Origin: an uncultured Prevotellaceae bacterium
GTDB taxonomy: Bacteria; Bacteroidota; Bacteroidia; Bacteroidales; Muribaculaceae
Direction of reading: 5' to 3'
Assembly: GCA_947169265.1 (NCBI GenBank)
Contig: CAMVPC010000014.1
Location: 1 to 64,000, forward strand
Length of the DNA: 64,000 nucleotides
Positions within the stretch are counted from its first letter, which is position 1. Each line of letters opens with the position of its first letter. The position numbers were made by a program, and so were the translations under genes. Shown one piece after another: positions 60,526 through 64,000 of this stretch. The notes below the pieces were generated by a model. That model made no database searches and was not told where the DNA came from. It worked only from the letters and a program-made list of their open reading frames with translations.

Positions 60526-61824
60526 CTAATTGACATCATTGCCGGGGGCTGTGTAGAAATCGATGAGGCGCCGCAAGGCACGCCGGCACACGGGGCAGAA
60601 CTCGGGCACGGCGTTGGTGCGCATGCGACATTCCTGCACGGGACGGTACACACCCTTCTTCATGTATCCTCCACCCTCGAAGAGCCCCACACGCGATGTC
60701 ATGAGCGTGCTGTCGGTGGTTTCGGGCGCGGGAAACGGCATCGACGGGTCAATCATGTCGGCCCACTTGTGGGAGAAATCACGCATCGTGGTGAGATTAG
60801 CCTCCCAGGGTTCCACATCGCTAAAATAACGCGGGTCATCGTCGCCATAGGGATACTCATCGGCCAGGCCGGCAAAACTATGCCCGAACTCATGCACCAC
60901 CACTGGACGGAAGTGCTTGCCGCGCGTGTAGCTCAAGTTGTAGCTGTTATAGATGCCTCCACCTCCATAGTGGTCGGTGTTGGCCAGAATGATGATGTGT
61001 TCATAAGGCACGCCGGCCAGCAAATTGTGGAGTTGCTTGAGGTGGAGCGTGGTCAAGTAACGCTTGCTGTAGAACGTGTCGAAGTGCGAGCCCAGCGCGG
61101 TATTGAGCCAGCAGCCCGCCCCGGGGTCGCTCACGCCGCTGTCGCGCGAGGCGCTCTTCACGGCCACAATGTGGAACCGCCCACGCATCGACTTGAACGG
61201 CTCGTGCTCAAAGAGCGCCTCCATGGCTTCACGACAATGGTCAAGGAACTGTGGCATCTCTTGATCGGTATACCCCTCGGCCACGTAGGCGATGTGTATG
61301 CAGCGCGTTGTGTCGTCGGCCTGCTGCAAGGTAACGTAAGGCGTCACATCACGCTCGCCGCGGCGCGTGATGAGGATGTCGGTGGGCGACACGCGGTGGG
61401 TGAGCATGGCGGTGACGCGGTGACGCGGGTCGCGCAACTCGACGGTGATATCCACCGTGTCGCGCGGCATGGGCACAAGAAACACGTTCTCCATCGACTT
61501 GCGCACCACCTTGGCCTCGGCTGTCGACACCCATTCCTGGAACAGGCTCGAGAACGAGTGCTTGTAAATCACCCGGCCGCTACGGTGGTCGCGCACCGTG
61601 ATGGTACCATCGCCCGCCACAGGCACTTCGTCAAGATGGGCACGTCGTCCCCACCAGCGTGGCAGGCGCGACATTTGGTCCAAATAAATCGCATGCTTGA
61701 CGGCATCGCCCGCAAAGGCATAGTCGAGCCTTAACGTCGTGTCGCAAAAAAACTTGTCGAACTCTACCGCCCGGGCCGCCGCAAGGGTCATAGCCAGGCA
61801 CACTATGGCTATCAATCGTTTCAT
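60526..61824 (-). CDS. M64-family metallopeptidase (IgA-protease-like)
   Basis: A 432-residue exported protein; the start at 61824 gives MKRLIAIVCLAMTLAAARA, a signal peptide. The upstream open frame is not needed. An N-terminal beta domain (about residues 20-160) precedes the peptidase domain with YVAEGYTDQEMPQF (about 202-215), the zinc motif HEFGHSFAGLADEY (His311, His315, and Asp322 in the extended motif), and a Cys-rich C-terminal segment (CRMRTNAVPEFCPVCRRAL). M64 is the family of the Clostridium ramosum IgA peptidase, and Bacteroides homologues exist; the substrate here is unknown. TACCTTTG on the minus strand at 61864-61857 is its likely -7 box. Confidence 0.9.
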   Translation of the reverse strand: MKRLIAIVCLAMTLAAARAVEFDKFFCDTTLRLDYAFAGDAVKHAIYLDQMSRLPRWWGRRAHLDEVPVAGDGTITVRDHRSGRVIYKHSFSSLFQEWVSTAEAKVVRKSMENVFLVPMPRDTVDITVELRDPRHRVTAMLTHRVSPTDILITRRGERDVTPYVTLQQADDTTRCIHIAYVAEGYTDQEMPQFLDHCREAMEALFEHEPFKSMRGRFHIVAVKSASRDSGVSDPGAGCWLNTALGSHFDTFYSKRYLTTLHLKQLHNLLAGVPYEHIIILANTDHYGGGGIYNSYNLSYTRGKHFRPVVVHEFGHSFAGLADEYPYGDDDPRYFSDVEPWEANLTTMRDFSHKWADMIDPSMPFPAPETTDSTLMTSRVGLFEGGGYMKKGVYRPVQECRMRTNAVPEFCPVCRRALRRLIDFYTAPGNDVN

Positions 61825-62023
61825 TACACTTACAGGATTTGTTATTATTTGTAGTGCAAAGGTAATGCTTTTTCGGGCAAAACGGCCACGATGCCGCAAG
61901 AAAACAAATCACGCGGGTTCCTCCCGTCTTATCCAAATCGGTAAAATAAATAAGAATATCCGTAAATCGTATATCAGCCGTAAGGAAAAATCGGTGTAAA
62001 TTTGTGGTCAAATAGAAAAAGCG

Positions 62024-62316
62024 ATGATAAAACAATTCTTACTATTTGTATTTTGTACAGGTCTCACCCTCGCAGGCTATGCCCATGAGACCACATTTGC
62101 CGCCGGGCACGTGGCTTCAACAATTACATCTGCAAGATTATCAACACATATGTGGAAGAAAACCGACTTGACGAACAAGGCAAACCCGACTATCGCAAGC
62201 TCAAGCCCGTGCTGTTTGAAATGCCCACTTATAAATACCTGCGCACCGGCGATGTCATCGGCGACTGCGTGAAGATGGGCAAAGCCTACGGCGCCGAACG
62301 ACAGACCGCGCAGTAA
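62024..62316 (+). pseudogene. Decayed gene: leader-like start and flavin-reductase-like C-terminus in different frames
   Basis: An ATG at 62024 opens MIKQFLLFVFCTGLTLAGYA, which reads like a signal peptide and continues about 10 codons. From about 62110 the meaningful sequence switches to the +1 frame, open from 62089 to the TAA at 62314-62316: FNNYICKIINTYVEENRLDE, then a GKPDYRKLKPVLFEMPTYKY region, then LRTGDVIGDCVKMGKAYG. This second part looks like the last 65 residues of an FMN-binding flavin reductase family protein (RutF-like); the assignment is from memory and moderate. The core of such a gene (about 100 residues) is missing, so this is a deletion/frameshift remnant. Nothing after the junction in the first frame is protein-like. 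Confidence 0.55.
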
Positions 62317-62335
62317 AATCCCTCTCATTTGAAAT

Positions 62336-62387
62336 AACGACAGCGGGCGAAAGCTGAAATTCTCATCAACTTCCGCCCGCTGTCGTT
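62336..62387. terminator. Hairpin between the remnant and the NTF2-like gene
   Basis: AACGACAGCGGGCG (62336-62349) pairs perfectly with CGCCCGCTGTCGTT (62374-62387) around a 24-nt loop. It is 10 bp past the stop of the minus-strand NTF2-like gene and 20 bp past the remnant, so it can serve both. Confidence 0.7.
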
Positions 62388-62397
62388 AGGTAGAAAA

Positions 62398-62781
62398 TCA
62401 CTTCTTGATGGTGTCGGAATTCTGGTTGTAGGCCTTGGCCACACACTTCCACTCGCCGTTCATCTTCATCAACAACAAGTAGTCGGTGAAGTCGATGCGG
62501 CCACCCCACTTCTCCTCAAGCACACGCACTACGGCCACAGTCTCCTCGATGGAGACGACATCGACGCGCGCCTTGAAATCGGCGCCGGCGCCCACGGTAT
62601 CCACATTGTGATAGAACTGCTCGATGGAGCCGTGCTCCAGCTCGCCGTCGAGAAAACCGAAAAGTACGGCATCGTCGGTAAACAGTTCTTTGGCATACTT
62701 GCTATTGCCCTCGGCAACGCTTTTCACAAACTTCATTGCGGCTTGTTCAACCGCCACATACTCTGAAATAGGAGCTCTCAT
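62398..62781 (-). CDS. NTF2/SnoaL-like (putative lumazine-binding) protein
   Basis: A 127-residue protein with the cone-shaped NTF2-like fold: helices with VAVEQAAMKFVKSVAEGNSK, then KELFTDDAVLFGFLDGELEHGS, an Asn/His-containing helix QFYHNVDTVGAG, and beta strands (DVVSIEETVAVVRVLEEKWG, DYLLLMKMNGEWKCVAKAY). No signal peptide. Such proteins bind or isomerise small hydrophobic or flavin-like compounds; the ligand is unknown. It is divergent from the HxlR regulator (162 bp apart), which suggests that the regulator controls it. Confidence 0.85.
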   Translation of the reverse strand: MRAPISEYVAVEQAAMKFVKSVAEGNSKYAKELFTDDAVLFGFLDGELEHGSIEQFYHNVDTVGAGADFKARVDVVSIEETVAVVRVLEEKWGGRIDFTDYLLLMKMNGEWKCVAKAYNQNSDTIKK

Positions 62782-62815
62782 TGCGATTTGTTATTTATTG
62801 GTTATTATTTTGACG

Positions 62816-62846
62816 CAAAATTAGGCACTACCCGGCGATTGCGCAA
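62816..62846 (-). promoter_or_regulatory. Promoter of the NTF2-like gene
   Basis: Minus-strand TTG (62846-62844), 20-nt spacer, TAATTTTG (62823-62816), about 35 nt before the start codon. The divergent HxlR gene has TAACTTTG at 62912-62919. Confidence 0.7.
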
Positions 62847-62942
62847 GTACCGAAAAATTTTTCATGTACTGAATTATTTTTCCATATACCCTATTTCTCA
62901 ATCATTATTTTTAACTTTGCGGCAAGAAATATACACAACAAT

Positions 62943-63296
62943 ATGTACAAACGCAAAATTCCCGTCGACCTCAGTTGCCCGTTGAGATTGACAATCAGCC
63001 TCATCGACTCCAAATGGAAGTCGTGCATACTTGACGAACTGCGTCACACCCGCATGCGCCCGAGCGAGCTGCACAAAGCGTTGCCCGAAGCCACCCCGCG
63101 CGTGCTCGACCTGCAATTGAAAGAAATGGTCAACGACGGCCTGGTGACAAAGACCATTTATCCCGAGCTCCCACCGCGCAGCGAATACTCGATTTCACCG
63201 CTCGGCGCGACGCTCATCCCCATCATCGACGCGATGCTACGCTGGGGCGAGGAGCACCAAGAACTCTTCGAAAAGAAATACCGCGACCCCGAATAA
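62943..63296 (+). CDS. HxlR-family transcriptional regulator
   Basis: A 117-residue winged-helix regulator: CPLRLTISLIDSKWKSCILD, a recognition region RPSELHKALPEATPRVLDLQ, a wing with RSEYSISPLG, and a C-terminal dimerisation helix. Cys12 sits at the position of the redox-sensing cysteine of HxlR/HypR/YodB relatives, and a second cysteine is Cys28. These regulators respond to electrophiles, quinones or aldehydes. A TAACTTTG box (62912-62919) lies 24 nt before the start. Neighbouring NTF2-like and flavin-reductase-like sequences fit a small redox-response locus. Confidence 0.9.
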   Translation: MYKRKIPVDLSCPLRLTISLIDSKWKSCILDELRHTRMRPSELHKALPEATPRVLDLQLKEMVNDGLVTKTIYPELPPRSEYSISPLGATLIPIIDAMLRWGEEHQELFEKKYRDPE

Positions 63297-63348
63297 CGGG
63301 TCACACGCAAAAAAACGGGTTTCGCATGAGCCATATAATCGAGTGGAC

Positions 63349-63375
63349 GTGCTGCTGTATAAACAGCCACTTTTT
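63349..63375 (+). terminator. Terminator of the HxlR gene
   Basis: GTG (63349-63351) and GCTGT (63354-63358) pair with ACAGC (63363-63367) and CAC (63368-63370) around ATAA, with a CT bulge, followed by T5. Confidence 0.65.
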
Positions 63376-63626
63376 CTGAAATAAACCGGTTAAGTGCCTA
63401 ATCGTCCATTAGGCTGGGTATGTGTGTTTTTTTGAATAGTTGCACGCGTTTAAAACCGAGTCAAAGGTAAAACGCCCTAAGGGCGTCCTCTATGTGTCCC
63501 CAGTGGAAAAGGGCGCTCAAGGGGACGCCCTTCGGGCGGCCATCACTGCCATGTGGTCACCGGAGACTCGACGCTCCCAATTCCTGTGCTTTTCACATCA
63601 CAAAAGGCAGTAGTAATAGACAATGT
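63376..63626. other. Intergenic region with palindromic GGGCGTCC-type elements
   Basis: No gene is supported. It holds ACGCCC-TAA-GGGCGT (63471-63485) and, about 35 nt on, GGGCGCTC...GGGGACGCCC (about 63509-63530). These may be parts of an extragenic palindromic repeat. No transposase or attachment site was seen. Confidence 0.45.
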
Positions 63627-63657
63627 TTTGCAAGTTACCCGTTTTTTGTTATCTTTG
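63627..63657 (+). promoter_or_regulatory. Promoter of the glutaredoxin-like gene
   Basis: TTTG (63627-63630), 19-nt spacer, TATCTTTG (63650-63657), about 34 nt before the start codon. Confidence 0.75.
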
Positions 63658-63690
63658 CGGTTGTTACATTAGAATTAAAAACATGATGTT

Positions 63691-63993
63691 ATGATTAAGA
63701 TGTTTGTCATGGAGACCTGCCCCGATTGTGAGTATGTAGAGAAGCAGGTGGCGGGCGACCCCCGTTTTGAGATAATTGATATCGGTAAGCACGTGCGCAA
63801 CTTGAAGCGGTTCCTCGACCTGAGGGACAGCCACGCCGCCTTCGACGAGGCTAAACGGATAGGCGATGTGGGCATCCCGTGCTATGTGCTCGAGGATGGT
63901 TCGGTGACCCTTTCGTCGAAAGACGTGGGGCTGGAGCCGAGGCCCGCCGCAAGCGTGGGAGATTCATGCAAGATTGACGGAAGCGGATGCTAA
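63691..63993 (+). CDS. Glutaredoxin-like/thioredoxin-fold protein
   Basis: A 100-residue small redox protein. The active site CPDC lies in METCPDCEYVEKQ at residues 10-13. FEIIDIGKHVRNLKRFLDLRD and a cis-proline region GDVGIPCYVLEDGSVTLS (Pro at about 62) follow. The C-terminus adds two cysteines, SCKIDGSGC, beyond the usual fold. No signal peptide, so cytoplasmic. The exact reduction partner is unknown. It is the last complete gene of the window and has a strong promoter. Confidence 0.88.
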   Translation: MIKMFVMETCPDCEYVEKQVAGDPRFEIIDIGKHVRNLKRFLDLRDSHAAFDEAKRIGDVGIPCYVLEDGSVTLSSKDVGLEPRPAASVGDSCKIDGSGC

Positions 63994-64000
63994 GTCGCTC

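Noticed and set aside
62024-62272. 82-codon secreted protein in a single frame
   Set aside because: Protein-like sequence switches frame near 62110; the single-frame continuation has no sensible composition. Treated as a remnant.
63376-63626. Insertion sequence or attachment site
   Set aside because: Only short palindromes; no transposase, no target-site duplication and no tRNA nearby.

Overview
The window looks like chromosomal DNA of a gut Bacteroidales bacterium, most likely Muribaculaceae or a near relative (inference). The reasons are promoters of the Bacteroidetes type (TTG/TTTG, about 19-21 bp, TAnnTTTG) in front of many genes, the absence of Shine-Dalgarno sequences, family-specific genes (gldH next to ricT, DUF3256, DUF3667, PPi-dependent phosphofructokinase, pyruvate:ferredoxin oxidoreductase), and many large secreted proteins with T9SS-like C-terminal tails or dockerin-like repeats. 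Most of the window is core genome. I see no phage, insertion sequence, CRISPR array, rRNA or tRNA.

Layout. 0-10 kb: a small secreted protein, a CvfB-type S1 protein, dnaA and an MCE/MlaD protein on the minus strand, then aroE, comEC, ilvE, an HD phosphohydrolase and a small membrane protein on the plus strand. 10-16.5 kb: a Spy/CpxP-like protein, a phosphodiester glycosidase with a dockerin-like pair, a DUF3667 membrane protein behind a 29-codon coupled leader ORF, and a 664-aa secreted protein. 16.7-25.6 kb: rpsA, a ZapB-like coiled coil, zapA, a structured intergenic RNA candidate, rny, ricT, gldH, a TRIC-type channel, GtrA and (minus) rsgA. 25.7-33 kb: pfp, a second dockerin-like protein, a small winged-helix protein, an orphan promoter-to-terminator transcription unit with no convincing ORF, and a 1242-aa cleaved-adhesin/Fn3 protein. 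33-39 kb (minus): nifJ, a 20-cysteine repeat protein, and an XRE-HTH protein fused to a DNA methyltransferase fold whose catalytic motifs are gone. 39-46.7 kb (plus): a tight chain of DEAD helicase, CapA, DUF3256, xseA and xseB, then a DASS dicarboxylate transporter and a ScpB-type methylmalonyl-CoA decarboxylase. 46.7-56 kb: two giant tandem M6 metalloprotease paralogues with duplicated tails and terminators. 56-64 kb: a Gly/Tyr/Trp-rich secreted protein, an OmpP1/FadL porin, a secreted protein of unknown function, an M64 peptidase, a decayed flavin-reductase-like gene, an NTF2-like protein divergent from an HxlR regulator, and a glutaredoxin-like protein.

The strongest leads are the apparent pseudo-methyltransferase regulator (37558-38898), the arrays of GAGCYNN heptamers that mostly sit directly behind stop codons, the orphan small-RNA candidate (28902-29088), the KCDKAAV-repeat protein (37035-37475), and the tandem M6 proteases in which the module number differs between copies. 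All assignments come from reading the sequence and from memory of the families; no database search was run.
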